Both the position numbers and the translations under genes were made by a program. Positions 43,137-52,728 of a DNA stretch of 64,000 bases are shown one piece after another. Source of the DNA: an uncultured Muribaculum sp. (lineage in GTDB: Bacteria; Bacteroidota; Bacteroidia; Bacteroidales; Muribaculaceae); contig CAJUTE010000011.1 of the NCBI GenBank assembly GCA_910589555.1, positions 1 through 64,000 of the forward strand. The letters are read 5' to 3'. Position 1 is the first letter of the stretch, and the number at the start of each line of letters is the position of its first letter. The notes beneath the pieces were generated by a model. It was not told the origin of the DNA. It saw nothing but the letters and a program-made list of their open reading frames with translations, and searched no databases.

Positions 43137-46100
43137 ATGGCATCAAAGCAAATCATGGATGGCTGCACAGCCGCCACTCACATAGCCTACGCTCTCAGCG
43201 ATGTCGCTACAATCTACCCCATCACTCCGGTAGCTGAAATGGGACAAGTAGCCCAACTTTGGGGCATGAACGGACGTAAAAACTACATGGGAGCGACCAT
43301 GGCGGTCAAAGAAATGGAATCAGAATTGGGAGCGGCGGGAGCCACCCACGGCGCACTCGCCGCAGGATCGCTCGCCACCACATTCACCAATTCCCAGGGA
43401 CTGCTGCTCATGATTCCAAATATGTATAAGATTTCCGGCGAACTGCTTCCGGGGGTGTTTCATGTGGGCACACGTTCACTGGCGGCTCACGCGCTCTCCA
43501 TTTTCGGCGACCATCAGGACATTATGGCGTGCCGTGCCACCGGATTCGCGTTTCTCGGCTCCTCTTCAGTGCAGGAAACCATGGATCTCGCGCTCGTGGC
43601 TCATCTCGCGGCTATAGAAGGCTCGGTGCCTGTGGTGCATTTCTTCGACGGATGGCGTACATCGGGCGAAATGGCGACAATCGACGTGATAGACTACGAC
43701 ACCATTTTCAGCCTCATTGACCGTGACAAGATTGATGCATTCCGCCGCCGCGGACTAAATCCGTGCCATCCTGTGTTGCGCGGATCGGCACAAAACCCCG
43801 ATGTATATTTCCAGAACCGCGAGGCGGCTAACAAATATTACACCACTTTCCCCGACATAGTGCAGAAAGCCATGGACCGCGTGGGTGAAAAGACCGGAAG
43901 GTCATATAAAATCTTCGACTATCACGGAGCGCCCGATGCCGACCGCGTGATTGTGATAATGGGCTCAGGAGCCCAAGTGGCTAAAGACACCGTCGATTAC
44001 CTCAACGCGTCAGGCGAAAAAACCGGAGTGGTCAACGTAAGGCTATTCCGTCCTTGGTCGGCACAGAGATTCATCGACGCCCTCCCCTCCTCGGTCAGGA
44101 CCATCGCCGTGCTCGACGCCACAAAGGAGCCGGGTTCACAAGGTGAGCCGCTGTATCAGGACGTGACAATGTCGGTCCACAACTCAGGCAGAACCACGCG
44201 GGTCATAGGTTGCCGCTACGGGCTGTCAAGCAAGGATTTCACCCCGGCTATGGTAAAAGCCGTGTTTGACGAAGCCGCCAAAGAGAATCCCAAGCATCAG
44301 TTCACTGTAGGCATCGACGACGACGTCACCCACCTCTCGCTGGACATAGACCCGCAATTCACGATAGAGCCAAAGGACACCACGCAGTGCATATTCTACG
44401 GCATGGGGTCCGACGGTACCGTCGGCGCCACAAAGCAGATAGCATCCATCATCGGCAATCGTCCGGGATGGTATGCGCAGGCTTATTTCCACTATTCGGC
44501 AAAAAAATCGGGAGGCTACACATTGTCGCAGCTTCGCTTCGCCCACTCTCCGGTCACAAGCGAATACTCAATCGACCGTGCCGATTATCTCGCCTGCAAC
44601 AAGGACACCTATGTAAACACATTCCATGTCACTGAAAAGATTAAGTCCGGAGGCACATTCGTGCTCAATTCGGCATGGACCCTCGACGATATGGACCGCA
44701 TCTTCCCGGCACGCCTGAAAAAGAGCATCGCCGCGAAAAAGCTGAAATTCTACAACATCGATGCTACAAAAATAGCCGCCGAAGAGAATCTCGGCGTGAG
44801 GATAAACACCATAATGGAAGCGGTGTTCTTCCACCTCACAGGAATCATCGACATCAACGAGGCGCTATCGCTGCTGAAAAGCCAGGTCAAAAAGAGCTAT
44901 ATGCATGAAGGGGGCGATGTGGTCAACAACAATATCGCGGCAATAGACCGTGCGATACAGAGCATCACCGAAATCAACTATCCCGATTCCTGGATAAACG
45001 CCACCGACTCTCATCCACAGGACTCAAATGACAATATCCCTGAGTTTATAAAAAATGTGGCAAAGCCGTGCATGGAATTGCAAGGCGACACTCTGCCGGT
45101 GTCCATGTTCTCGCCCGACGGTTCAATGCCGATGGGCACCACGGCATACGAAAAACGCCGCATAGCCATAAATGTGCCGCAATGGGAAGCTGATAAGTGC
45201 ATCCGGTGCACACTATGCTCGCTCGTATGCCCCCACGCTGCAATACGCCCCTATCTCCTTGATGCTGATGAAGCAAAGACGGCTCCGGCGGGTATGTCAA
45301 TGAAACCCGCCACCGAAAGCGAGCTGCAGGGATTGCAATATCGTGTGCAGGTTTATGTTGAAGATTGCGTGGGATGCGGTTCTTGCGCCACAATATGCCC
45401 GGGACACGCCCTGACAATGATGCCCCTTGAGAGCCAGCTCGGAACTCAGATTCCCTATCTGGACTATCTTCAGAAGAGTGTCACGCTTAAGGAGAACCTT
45501 ATCCCGCGTTTCACCGTCAAAGGCTCACAGTTGCAGCAGCCGTTGCTTCAGTTCTCGGGAGCATGCGGAGGATGCGGCGAGACTCCATATATAAAATTGC
45601 TCACACAGCTTTTCGGCAAGCGGATGATTATTGCCAACGCCACAGGGTGCAGCTCGATATGGGGAGCCAATTTCCCAAGCAATGCTTATTGCACCGACTC
45701 CGACGGCAGAGGTCCCGCATGGGGCAACTCTCTATTTGAGGACAACGCGGAATATGGCTACGGAATAGCGGTATCGGTAAGACAACGCCGCGAAAGAGCG
45801 TTGGAAATGGCGAAAGCCGTCGTTGCCGACACTGCGGCAGCTCAAGCAGACAAAGAGGCGGCACAAGCGTGGATCGACGCATTTGACGACCCTGAGAAAT
45901 CAGAAACCACAGGTGAAGCGCTCGCAAAAACAAGAGCGGAGTTTGAACCGTTTGCCGATATTCTCGGCAAAAAATCAGTGTGGGCGATAGGCGGCGACGG
46001 CTGGGCTTACGACATCGGGTTTGCCGGACTGGACCATGTGCTCGCTTCCGGAGAAAACATCAACATCCTCGTGATGGACACCGAATGCTACTCCAACACC

Positions 46101-46601
46101 GGAGGACAGACCTCCAAGGCTACCCCGCTCGGCGCCGTGACCAAATATTCTCCCGACGGCAAACGCACTGTCCGTAAAGACCTCGGCAGAATGATGATGA
46201 CCTATCCTTACGTCTACGTCGCATCAATCGCGCTCGGAGCCAACTACCAGCAGGCTATAGATGCCATGAAAGAGGCGGAAGCATATCCGGGTCCGTCAAT
46301 CATAATAGCCTACTGCCCCTGCATAAACCACGGAATACGCGCAGGCATGAGCCATTCAATCGTAGAGGAACATAATGCAGTGAAATGCGGCTACTGGCAG
46401 ATATACCGCTACAATCCTTCGCTCGCCGACCCGATGTCGCTGGATTGCGCAACACCGGCACAGCAAGCATTCCTCCCGTTCATTAATGGAGAAGACCGCT
46501 ACGCCGACCTCAAGATGATAGACCCCGCCGAAGCGGCAAAATTGCAACCGGCGCTGCAACAACGCTGCTCAGTAGTCCACAACATCCTCTCAAAGATGTA
46601 G
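43137..46601 (+). CDS. nifJ: Pyruvate:ferredoxin (flavodoxin) oxidoreductase
   Basis: A 1154-residue single-chain oxidoreductase that converts pyruvate and CoA to acetyl-CoA and CO2 and reduces ferredoxin in anaerobes. Domains in order: N-terminal pyruvate-binding (YPITPVAEMGQVAQ), domain II, the gamma domain, then a two-cluster ferredoxin domain with CIRCTLCSLVCPHA near residue 688 and CVGCGSCATICPGHA near 744. The TPP domain follows (SGACGGCGETPY near 810 for the third cluster, GDGWAYDIGFAGLDH near 951, TECYSNTGGQTSK). It is slightly shorter than the usual 1170-1200 residues. A 77-bp gap from the kinase gene suggests a separate promoter. Confidence 0.95.
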   Translation: MASKQIMDGCTAATHIAYALSDVATIYPITPVAEMGQVAQLWGMNGRKNYMGATMAVKEMESELGAAGATHGALAAGSLATTFTNSQGLLLMIPNMYKISGELLPGVFHVGTRSLAAHALSIFGDHQDIMACRATGFAFLGSSSVQETMDLALVAHLAAIEGSVPVVHFFDGWRTSGEMATIDVIDYDTIFSLIDRDKIDAFRRRGLNPCHPVLRGSAQNPDVYFQNREAANKYYTTFPDIVQKAMDRVGEKTGRSYKIFDYHGAPDADRVIVIMGSGAQVAKDTVDYLNASGEKTGVVNVRLFRPWSAQRFIDALPSSVRTIAVLDATKEPGSQGEPLYQDVTMSVHNSGRTTRVIGCRYGLSSKDFTPAMVKAVFDEAAKENPKHQFTVGIDDDVTHLSLDIDPQFTIEPKDTTQCIFYGMGSDGTVGATKQIASIIGNRPGWYAQAYFHYSAKKSGGYTLSQLRFAHSPVTSEYSIDRADYLACNKDTYVNTFHVTEKIKSGGTFVLNSAWTLDDMDRIFPARLKKSIAAKKLKFYNIDATKIAAEENLGVRINTIMEAVFFHLTGIIDINEALSLLKSQVKKSYMHEGGDVVNNNIAAIDRAIQSITEINYPDSWINATDSHPQDSNDNIPEFIKNVAKPCMELQGDTLPVSMFSPDGSMPMGTTAYEKRRIAINVPQWEADKCIRCTLCSLVCPHAAIRPYLLDADEAKTAPAGMSMKPATESELQGLQYRVQVYVEDCVGCGSCATICPGHALTMMPLESQLGTQIPYLDYLQKSVTLKENLIPRFTVKGSQLQQPLLQFSGACGGCGETPYIKLLTQLFGKRMIIANATGCSSIWGANFPSNAYCTDSDGRGPAWGNSLFEDNAEYGYGIAVSVRQRRERALEMAKAVVADTAAAQADKEAAQAWIDAFDDPEKSETTGEALAKTRAEFEPFADILGKKSVWAIGGDGWAYDIGFAGLDHVLASGENINILVMDTECYSNTGGQTSKATPLGAVTKYSPDGKRTVRKDLGRMMMTYPYVYVASIALGANYQQAIDAMKEAEAYPGPSIIIAYCPCINHGIRAGMSHSIVEEHNAVKCGYWQIYRYNPSLADPMSLDCATPAQQAFLPFINGEDRYADLKMIDPAEAAKLQPALQQRCSVVHNILSKM

Positions 46602-46619
46602 CAGCAAATTGCCAATAAA

Positions 46620-46736
46620 GCGGTCAGTATGACCGCAAGATATTTCCCGGCATGCAGTACCAACGGAATGCCGGGAACCATGAACGACACCCATTTTTTA
46701 GTTCCGAAGGAACGGGATATGAATTGAGCTTCGAAG
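46620..46736. repeat. Cluster of four short palindromes after nifJ
   Basis: In 120 bases stand GCGGTCA-GTA-TGACCGC (46620-46636), TTCCCGGCAT with ATGCCGGGAA (46644-46677), GTTCC-GAA-GGAAC (46701-46713) and CTTCGAAG (46729-46736). None has a strong T-run. The pattern resembles REP-like intergenic elements. Related words recur at 20416-20430 and 58665-58695. The first hairpins may also end nifJ transcription. 46737-46871 otherwise holds only the next promoter. Confidence 0.45.
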
Positions 46737-46831
46737 ATGCGACACATTAGTTTCTCATTCTCCATACCCGCCCCCTCGGAACCATTTTTATTTGTTAATA
46801 ATACCTAAAATGTTTGTAATATATATATATA

Positions 46832-46839
46832 TATCTTTG
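46832..46839 (+). promoter_or_regulatory. Promoter -7 box of the secreted-protein gene
   Basis: TATCTTTG matches TAnnTTTG after a run of AT dinucleotides. The nearest TTTG (46813-46816) gives a 15-bp spacer, shorter than usual. Confidence 0.55.
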
Positions 46840-46871
46840 TGCCACATTATGTTTAACCTAAATTATTTTTT

Positions 46872-47612
46872 ATGCGTAAATTTACTCTATTAGTGGCAGC
46901 ATTAGCCATGTTTACCTCATTTAATGCCAGTGCAGAAACCGTCCTTCTCGGCAACCCCAACAAGGTAAAGCAGAACATTCTTGAAGGAAAAGATTTCGTT
47001 AAAACCCCTGCAAAACCGGGTGATGATGCTACAGATGACGACAAAGCAGCCTATGAAGCAGCTCTTGAAGCTTACAACAAGGAAGTTGCAGCAATGGCAG
47101 GCTGGAAAATGCAGTGCATGAACACCGCAAAAAGCATTGAATCAGGCAGCACTATGACTCTTCCTGAAGGATCTGTAATCCCGATGAAATTCTCTAACGG
47201 AGCAGAACATATCCTTACTCTTCCTGAAGGATTTGTAGCAACTAAAGTAACCCTTTACACAGTCATTAACAAAGATGCTGCTACAGATCGTCCCGCATTC
47301 TGGAAGAAAGTCAACGAACACGAATTCACCGCTGAAACAGGCAAAATCGCAACCTCTTACAAAGATTTCGAAAATCCTGATGCTTACGAGTTCACTATCG
47401 CAAAAGCATCCAATGTATCAATCACCAACTCAGGCGAACAGCCCTTCGTTGCAATCTTGGTTGAATACGAAAAAGGTGAACCCGCTGGTATCGACAATGT
47501 AATCGTTGCTGAAGACGAAAACGCTCCTATGTACAACCTTCAGGGTGTACAGGTTGACGAAAACTACAAGGGTATCGTCATCAAGAACGGAAAGAAATTC
47601 ATCAACAAGTAA
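46872..47612 (+). CDS. Secreted protein of unknown function
   Basis: A 246-residue exported protein with a clear signal peptide (1-21, ending NASA). The mature part begins VLLGNPNKVKQNILEGKDFV and contains an Asp/Ala/Pro-rich low-complexity stretch. A beta-rich middle (GSTMTLPEGSVIPMKF, HILTLPEGFVATKVTLY) looks like a small carbohydrate-binding or surface domain. The end, MYNLQGVQVDENYKGIVIK, resembles the C-terminal segment found on many secreted Bacteroidales proteins and could be a short type IX secretion signal; this is a guess. It is a single-gene transcript with promoter and terminator. Function unknown. Confidence 0.6.
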   Translation: MRKFTLLVAALAMFTSFNASAETVLLGNPNKVKQNILEGKDFVKTPAKPGDDATDDDKAAYEAALEAYNKEVAAMAGWKMQCMNTAKSIESGSTMTLPEGSVIPMKFSNGAEHILTLPEGFVATKVTLYTVINKDAATDRPAFWKKVNEHEFTAETGKIATSYKDFENPDAYEFTIAKASNVSITNSGEQPFVAILVEYEKGEPAGIDNVIVAEDENAPMYNLQGVQVDENYKGIVIKNGKKFINK

Positions 47613-47658
47613 AAATATATTATTCCCGTTAGGGTAATAATTTTTTTCAAAGTGAGTG

Positions 47659-47696
47659 AGTGTGTCAGTCTGTGAAAGATTGACACACTTTTTTTT
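47659..47696 (+). terminator. Terminator of the secreted-protein gene
   Basis: AGTGTGTCA (47659-47667) pairs with TGACACACT (47681-47689), with additional inner pairing, followed by seven T. Confidence 0.85.
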
Positions 47697-47718
47697 ACGC
47701 CGTCAGCCGGAATGAAAT

Positions 47719-47749
47719 TTTGAATATCCTATGGTTTTCACTAATTTTG
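47719..47749 (+). promoter_or_regulatory. Promoter of the alpha/beta hydrolase gene
   Basis: TTTG (47719-47722), 19 bp, TAATTTTG (47742-47749) fits the consensus fully. Transcription would start near 47756, supporting the ATG at 47777. Confidence 0.78.
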
Positions 47750-47776
47750 TACCTGACCTTAAACAGTAAAGTAGCT

Positions 47777-48922
47777 ATGTATCGAAAAATATTGACAGCG
47801 GCAACGCTTGCCTGCTCCATCGGCAGCATGACCGCCCAAGACTACAAACCGTATGGCGTGGAGCGTGAGATGCCGGCGTTTCTTAACGACATCAAGCAGG
47901 AGCTCACCTATCCAATGGCTTGGGGCAACAGTGACATCACCGACTTCGACACATGGCGCGACAGCGCGCGTCACGTGCTCACCGAGGCTATGCTCGCGCC
48001 TCCCCCACATCCCGACGATTTCAATCCCGAACTTATCGCTGAAGAGAAACGCGACGGATACACGGCGAAAAAAATACGCCTCAACATCAGCAAATACACG
48101 CGTGCCGACGTGCTGATGCTTCTCCCCGACTCTCCCGGACCGCATCCGGGCGTAGTGCTGCTACATGACCACGGAGGCCACTATTTCATAGGGAAAGAGA
48201 AGATGATAAAACCGTTTGACACCGATTCGGCAGTCATAAAGGATGCCGATATGTGGGCGAAACAGTGCTACGCCGGTCAATTCGTGGGCGATTATCTCGC
48301 TTCCAAAGGCTACGCCGTAATCTCTGCCGATGCCATATTCTGGGGCGAACGAGGACGCAAAGAGGGCGTGAATAAAGCCAAGCTCGGCGACTTTGCCGGC
48401 AACCTCATGGGGCTCGGACGATGCATGAGCGGAATCATGACCCACGAGGATTCATATCTGACCGAATTTTTCGCTTCTTTGCCCGAAGTCGATGCCGACC
48501 GTGTGGGCTGCATGGGATTTTCAATGGGAGCCTACCGTGCATGGATGCTCTCGGCATTCACCGACCGCATAAAAGCCGGCGCCGCTGTGTGCTGGATGAC
48601 TGTGACCGACACCCAATTCTCCTGGGAATACGGCAGGGAGAACGGAGGATATGCCAACACACTCCCCTCAATACGCCTCTACATGGATCATCCCCACATC
48701 GCGTCAATCGCATGTCCCAAGCCCATGATGTTCCTCAACGGCAAAAACGACAAGCTATTCCACCCTACAGGCGTGAAAGCTTCGTTTGACATAATGCACG
48801 ACGTGTGGAAAAGCCGCAATGCTGACGAGAAGCTGACCACCAAGATATGGGATATGTCGCATTATTGCGGTCCTGAGGTGCAGGAAGAGGTAAAGGATTT
48901 CTTTGACAAATGGCTAAAATAA
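47777..48922 (+). CDS. Secreted alpha/beta hydrolase (dienelactone hydrolase/esterase-like)
   Basis: A 381-residue protein from ATG 47777 (MYRKIL). An earlier in-frame start at 47720 lies inside the promoter. The signal peptide ends near MTAQ. The hydrolase fold shows an oxyanion region VVLLHDHGGHYFIG, nucleophile elbow GCMGFSMGAYRAW with Ser, acid in NGKNDKLFHP and His in WDMSHYCG. It resembles acetylxylan esterase or dienelactone hydrolase families and could remove acyl groups from glycans. It is followed 22 bases later by the mutarotase gene, so it may belong to sugar metabolism with the fucose locus. Substrate not determinable. Confidence 0.8.
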   Translation: MYRKILTAATLACSIGSMTAQDYKPYGVEREMPAFLNDIKQELTYPMAWGNSDITDFDTWRDSARHVLTEAMLAPPPHPDDFNPELIAEEKRDGYTAKKIRLNISKYTRADVLMLLPDSPGPHPGVVLLHDHGGHYFIGKEKMIKPFDTDSAVIKDADMWAKQCYAGQFVGDYLASKGYAVISADAIFWGERGRKEGVNKAKLGDFAGNLMGLGRCMSGIMTHEDSYLTEFFASLPEVDADRVGCMGFSMGAYRAWMLSAFTDRIKAGAAVCWMTVTDTQFSWEYGRENGGYANTLPSIRLYMDHPHIASIACPKPMMFLNGKNDKLFHPTGVKASFDIMHDVWKSRNADEKLTTKIWDMSHYCGPEVQEEVKDFFDKWLK

Positions 48923-48944
48923 CTTATTAACCCAACTTATATTT

Positions 48945-49292
48945 ATGGAAACAAAACGATATTGTCTTACACTGGATCTCGTTGACGATCCGGAATTGAT
49001 CGAACTTTACAAAAAATACCATTCGCCGGAAGGCATCTGGCCCGAAATTCCGCAGGGAATAAAATCGGTGGGCATCACCCGCATGGACATATACCTGCTC
49101 GGCACCCGCCTGTTCATGATCCTTGAAATGCCCGAATCGGTGGATCGCGACGAGGCTATGGCTAAACTCGCCACCTTGCCGCGACAGGATGAATGGGAAG
49201 CTACAGTAGGCAAATGCCAATTATGCGACCCCAACGCCACCTCATCAGGCAAATGGCAGCTCATGGAGCAAATATTCACTCTCCCCGAATAA
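48945..49292 (+). CDS. L-rhamnose mutarotase family protein
   Basis: A 115-residue protein of the RhaM-like mutarotase family, which speeds alpha/beta anomer exchange of deoxyhexoses. Landmarks are RYCLTLDLVDDPELIELYKKYH, SPEGIWPEIPQGIKSVGITR, MDIYLLGTRLFMILEMPE and DEWEATVGKCQ. Because fucP and fucI lie next to it, the substrate may be L-fucose rather than rhamnose; paralogs of this family occur with both. It is cotranscribed with the hydrolase and ends in a hairpin shared with convergent fucP. Confidence 0.82.
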   Translation: METKRYCLTLDLVDDPELIELYKKYHSPEGIWPEIPQGIKSVGITRMDIYLLGTRLFMILEMPESVDRDEAMAKLATLPRQDEWEATVGKCQLCDPNATSSGKWQLMEQIFTLPE

Positions 49293-49316
49293 ACACAATC
49301 GCATCTTAACACAAGA

Positions 49317-49356
49317 AAAGCATGGGTTCCGGTTGGAATCCATGCTTTATGTTTTA
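49317..49356. terminator. Terminator between mutarotase and fucP
   Basis: A long hairpin pairs AAAGCATGG (49317-49325) with CCATGCTTT (49340-49348), with GTTCC/GGAAT inside. TATGTTTT follows on the plus strand. It probably terminates both convergent transcripts. Confidence 0.7.
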
Positions 49357-49373
49357 GCCGAATCAATATAGGG

Positions 49374-50678
49374 CTATGCTTTGAGCGATGAAGTGCGTTT
49401 GCCGTAAGCGGTAACTACGACAAAGCAGATAAACGGAATAAAGAACGATATATTCACGGCAGGCATACCGAACACCGAGCCCATGTCGATGATTGCAGCC
49501 TGCAACGGAGGAAGAACCGAGCCTCCGAGAATAGCCATAATCAAACCTGCAGCGCCAAATTTCGCATCCTCACCCATACCGTCAAGAGCGATACCGTAGA
49601 TGGTGGGGAACATAAGCGACATACATCCCGACACGGCAACGAGGCAATACAATCCCACTACGCCATCAATAAAGATAACTCCAAGAGTCAATGCGCCGGC
49701 GGCAGTGGCAAGAATCATAAGCAGCTTGCCCGGATTGAGATAACGCAGCAGGAAGGTGCAGATGAATCGAGAGCAGCAGAAGAATATCATTGCGGCGATA
49801 TTGTACTTCTGCGAAAGCACTTCGGCAGCCTGCTCACCCATGCCCTCAGCCATGAACACGCGGGTACCATACTGGATGATGAATGTCCAGCACATGATCT
49901 GCGCGCCGATGTAGAAGAACTGGGCAATAACCCCTTCGCGATAACGGCGTATGCCGAATATGCGTTTCAAGGTAGCCGCAAAATGCACATCCTTCACGCT
50001 GTCGCCGTTTTTAGGCATCTTGACACACCTGATGACGATGAGCATCAGCAATATCACAAGCCCAATGATGAGATAAGGAGCGATAAGCACATCGAGGTCA
50101 TAGTTCTTTATCGCTTCAAACTGTTCGGGCGACAGATTGGCACGCTCAGCGCTGTCAAGCGGGTTAAGACGGTTCTGGATGAAATTCATCGCCACATACA
50201 TACCCAGCAGCGATCCCATGGGATTGAACGACTGGGCAAGATTCAAGCGGCGTGTGGCGCTATCCTCAGGACCCATTGACAGGATGTAAGGATTACAGCT
50301 CGTTTCAAGTATCGACAATCCGCAAGTCAGCACAAAATAAGCCAGAAGGAACGGAAAATATTCCCCTGTGAGTTTTGCAGGAAAAAACAGGAAAGCCCCG
50401 ATTGCATAAAGTCCAAGTCCGAGCAACACGCCCGCCTTATAAGAGTACTTACGGATGAAAATAGCCGCCGGAAAAGCCATCGCAAAATATCCGCCATAGA
50501 AAGCCACCTGCACAAGAGCGCCCTCGGCGACACTCATACGGAATATTTTGGAAAACGCTTTCACCATGGGATTGGTGATGTCATTGGCGAAGCCCCACAG
50601 GGCAAAACAGCTTGTTATGAGTATGAAGGGTATCAGATAGCTGACGCCGTTCTTACTTAATATAGAGTCTGCTTTCAT
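49374..50678 (-). CDS. fucP: L-fucose:H+ symporter
   Basis: A 434-residue MFS permease of the FucP/GluP clade. The first helix region begins SYLIPFILITSCFALWGFAND, with the Asp of FANDITNPMV conserved in FucP. LSILETSCNPYI and ARRLNLAQSFNPMGSLLGM type sequences (here ATRRLNLAQSFNPMGSLLG) are strong family markers; Asn and Glu in ETSCN contribute to sugar binding. It imports L-fucose with a proton across the inner membrane. It follows fucI on the minus strand after an 81-bp gap with a hairpin, and feeds FucI directly. Confidence 0.9.
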   Translation of the reverse strand: MKADSILSKNGVSYLIPFILITSCFALWGFANDITNPMVKAFSKIFRMSVAEGALVQVAFYGGYFAMAFPAAIFIRKYSYKAGVLLGLGLYAIGAFLFFPAKLTGEYFPFLLAYFVLTCGLSILETSCNPYILSMGPEDSATRRLNLAQSFNPMGSLLGMYVAMNFIQNRLNPLDSAERANLSPEQFEAIKNYDLDVLIAPYLIIGLVILLMLIVIRCVKMPKNGDSVKDVHFAATLKRIFGIRRYREGVIAQFFYIGAQIMCWTFIIQYGTRVFMAEGMGEQAAEVLSQKYNIAAMIFFCCSRFICTFLLRYLNPGKLLMILATAAGALTLGVIFIDGVVGLYCLVAVSGCMSLMFPTIYGIALDGMGEDAKFGAAGLIMAILGGSVLPPLQAAIIDMGSVFGMPAVNISFFIPFICFVVVTAYGKRTSSLKA

Positions 50679-50700
50679 GTGAAAATGTCATGGTATGAAA

Positions 50701-50741
50701 TGAGGTCCTGCAAGGAATCGGTTTGTCCTCACAGGACCTCA
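50701..50741 (-). promoter_or_regulatory. Intercistronic hairpin between fucI and fucP
   Basis: TGAGGTCCTG (50701-50710) pairs perfectly with CAGGACCTCA (50732-50741). No T-run follows, so it is more likely an mRNA stabiliser or partial attenuator than a full stop. This would lower fucP relative to fucI. Confidence 0.45.
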
Positions 50742-50759
50742 TAAACGGGTTATACTAAT

Positions 50760-52532
50760 TTATTTATAAATCGGACCGTAGTTTTTGCAAGCACGGTAAT
50801 CGGCTCCCTCTTTATCCATGCCGAAAGCATTCCATGCCGACGGACGGAATATCTTATCCTCCTCAACATTGTGCATACATACAGGGATGCGAAGGATAGA
50901 AGCAAGTGTGATCAAGTCAGCGCCGATGTGGCCATAGCTGATAGCGCCGTGATTGGCTCCCCAGTTGTTCATCACTGAGTAAACATCCTTGAACGGAGCA
51001 CGGTCGCATAGGCGGGGCACAAACCATGTGGTAGGCCAGGTGCGGTCGGTGCGTTCGTCAAGAATGCGGTGCACCTCAGGATCAAGTTCCACTGTCCATC
51101 CTTCGGCAATCTGGAGAACCGGACCGAGTCCTTTCACGAGGTTCAAGCGTGACATGGTCACAGGCATACCGCCTTTTGAAAGGGAGTTCGACGAGAAGCC
51201 TCCTCCACGGAAATAGTCACGGTTGGCAGGACACCAGTTGGTGTTCTTGAGCATCTTGTCGACCTCTTCTTCTGTGATTTCCCAGAAAGGCTTCATGGTG
51301 GGGTTGCCCTCTGCATCGGTAGCCTCGCCGGTACCGTCAAGAGTGGTGGCTCCTGAGTTGATAAGGTGTATGATACCGTTGGCGGCAAGACCGGTAAGCT
51401 CTTTGCCGGTGACACGCTTCACTGCCTCGGGGCTCCAATAGGTGCGCACGTCCGAGAAGATCTGGGCACGGTTGGAAAGAAGGTGTCCGAACAACATTGC
51501 CACGCCGTTGCAAGCGTCGTTTTCGGTTGCAAGCACGAAAGCTTCGCGAATGCCGTTCCAGTCGAAAGAAGTATTGAGCAACGATTCTGAATAGTCTCCG
51601 TTGGGATAGAAGTCGGTCCATTGACGCTGACCCTGGAATCCGGCTGCGATGGCGTTATGACCGATAGCCTCTTCCTTGAATCCGAGTTTCTCCAATTTCG
51701 GGTTGCCTATCATGAGGTCGCGCATGATAATGGTCATCTTCACGATAAACTCCCAATCCTGGTCTTTCTGCTCGCGGGTCTTGGTCTTTTCAGGAATGTT
51801 AACGTCTACACCCTCCTTTGTCATGCAGTTCTTGCGGGTCCACTCCATCGCCTTCTCGAATTCCTCCTTGTCATAGATTCCTTCTGTCATGCGGCGGATG
51901 ATCTCGGTAAGGTCGATCGACTCATTGCGCATGCCCAGATATTCCTGGAAGAAATCGGGGTTGACGATTGAACCGGCGATACCCATACTTACGCTACCCA
52001 TCGAGAGGTAAGACTTGCCGCGCATTGTTGCCACTGCCATAGCGGCACGGGCGAAACGGAGAATCTTCTCTGCCACATCGGCAGGGATGGTGTTGTCGTT
52101 CAAGTCCTGCACATCATGACCGTAGATGCCGAATGCAGGAAGTCCTTTCTGTGCGTGTGCCGCAAGAACAGCCGCAAGATAAACAGCTCCCGGACGCTCT
52201 GTGCCGTTGAATCCCCACACTGCCTTCGGCCAATAAGGATTCATGTCCATGGTCTCGGCGCCATAGCACCAGCATGAAGTGACTGAGATAGTGGCGCCCA
52301 CACCTTCGCGCTCAAACTTCTCGGCGCAGGCGGCGGTTTCTCCCACACGACCTATTGTGCCGTCGGCGATAACACATTCATAAGGTGTGCCGTCGCCATG
52401 ACGCAAATTAGTGGATATAAGTTCGGCAACTGCTTTTGCCAGATTCATTGTCTTTTCTTCAAGGCTTTCGCGGACGCCACCCTGACGACCGTCGATAGTG
52501 GGACGAATCCCGATCTTTGGATATTTGTTCAT
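50760..52532 (-). CDS. fucI: L-fucose isomerase
   Basis: A 590-residue isomerase converting L-fucose to L-fuculose with Mn2+, first step of fucose breakdown. Length equals the family standard. The start [20 protein letters not shown] is diagnostic. [20 protein letters not shown] lies in the substrate region, and [20 protein letters not shown] follows. [14 protein letters not shown] and [19 protein letters not shown] shape the active site with its Glu and Asp metal ligands. It has its own good promoter (52565-52595), separate from susC-susD upstream. No fucK or fucA gene is in the window, so later steps lie elsewhere. Confidence 0.97.
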   Translation of the reverse strand: MNKYPKIGIRPTIDGRQGGVRESLEEKTMNLAKAVAELISTNLRHGDGTPYECVIADGTIGRVGETAACAEKFEREGVGATISVTSCWCYGAETMDMNPYWPKAVWGFNGTERPGAVYLAAVLAAHAQKGLPAFGIYGHDVQDLNDNTIPADVAEKILRFARAAMAVATMRGKSYLSMGSVSMGIAGSIVNPDFFQEYLGMRNESIDLTEIIRRMTEGIYDKEEFEKAMEWTRKNCMTKEGVDVNIPEKTKTREQKDQDWEFIVKMTIIMRDLMIGNPKLEKLGFKEEAIGHNAIAAGFQGQRQWTDFYPNGDYSESLLNTSFDWNGIREAFVLATENDACNGVAMLFGHLLSNRAQIFSDVRTYWSPEAVKRVTGKELTGLAANGIIHLINSGATTLDGTGEATDAEGNPTMKPFWEITEEEVDKMLKNTNWCPANRDYFRGGGFSSNSLSKGGMPVTMSRLNLVKGLGPVLQIAEGWTVELDPEVHRILDERTDRTWPTTWFVPRLCDRAPFKDVYSVMNNWGANHGAISYGHIGADLITLASILRIPVCMHNVEEDKIFRPSAWNAFGMDKEGADYRACKNYGPIYK

Positions 52533-52564
52533 CTCTATTATATATTAGATTTAATTGAGTAACG

Positions 52565-52595
52565 CAAATTTAAGCGTTTTCTTTCAGATTGTCAA
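52565..52595 (-). promoter_or_regulatory. Promoter of fucI-fucP
   Basis: On the minus strand TTG (52593-52595), 20 bp, then TAAATTTG (52565-52572) fully matches the consensus. Transcription would start about 25 nt before fucI. Confidence 0.78.
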
Positions 52596-52664
52596 GTGCT
52601 ATAAAACATAGTTTTAAAACTCGGAGTAATATTTATATATTCTGAAACAATAGTTAAAACAGCA

Positions 52665-52696
52665 ACGGGACCGTGCCATAATAGGTGCGGTCCCGT
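52665..52696 (-). terminator. Terminator of susC-susD
   Basis: ACGGGACCG (52665-52673) pairs with CGGTCCCGT (52688-52696). The minus strand continues TGCTGTTTTAAC. It separates the outer-membrane pair from fucI. Confidence 0.65.
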
Positions 52697-52728
52697 GGGA
52701 AAAATATGGAATTAAAGTAACGGCGCTA

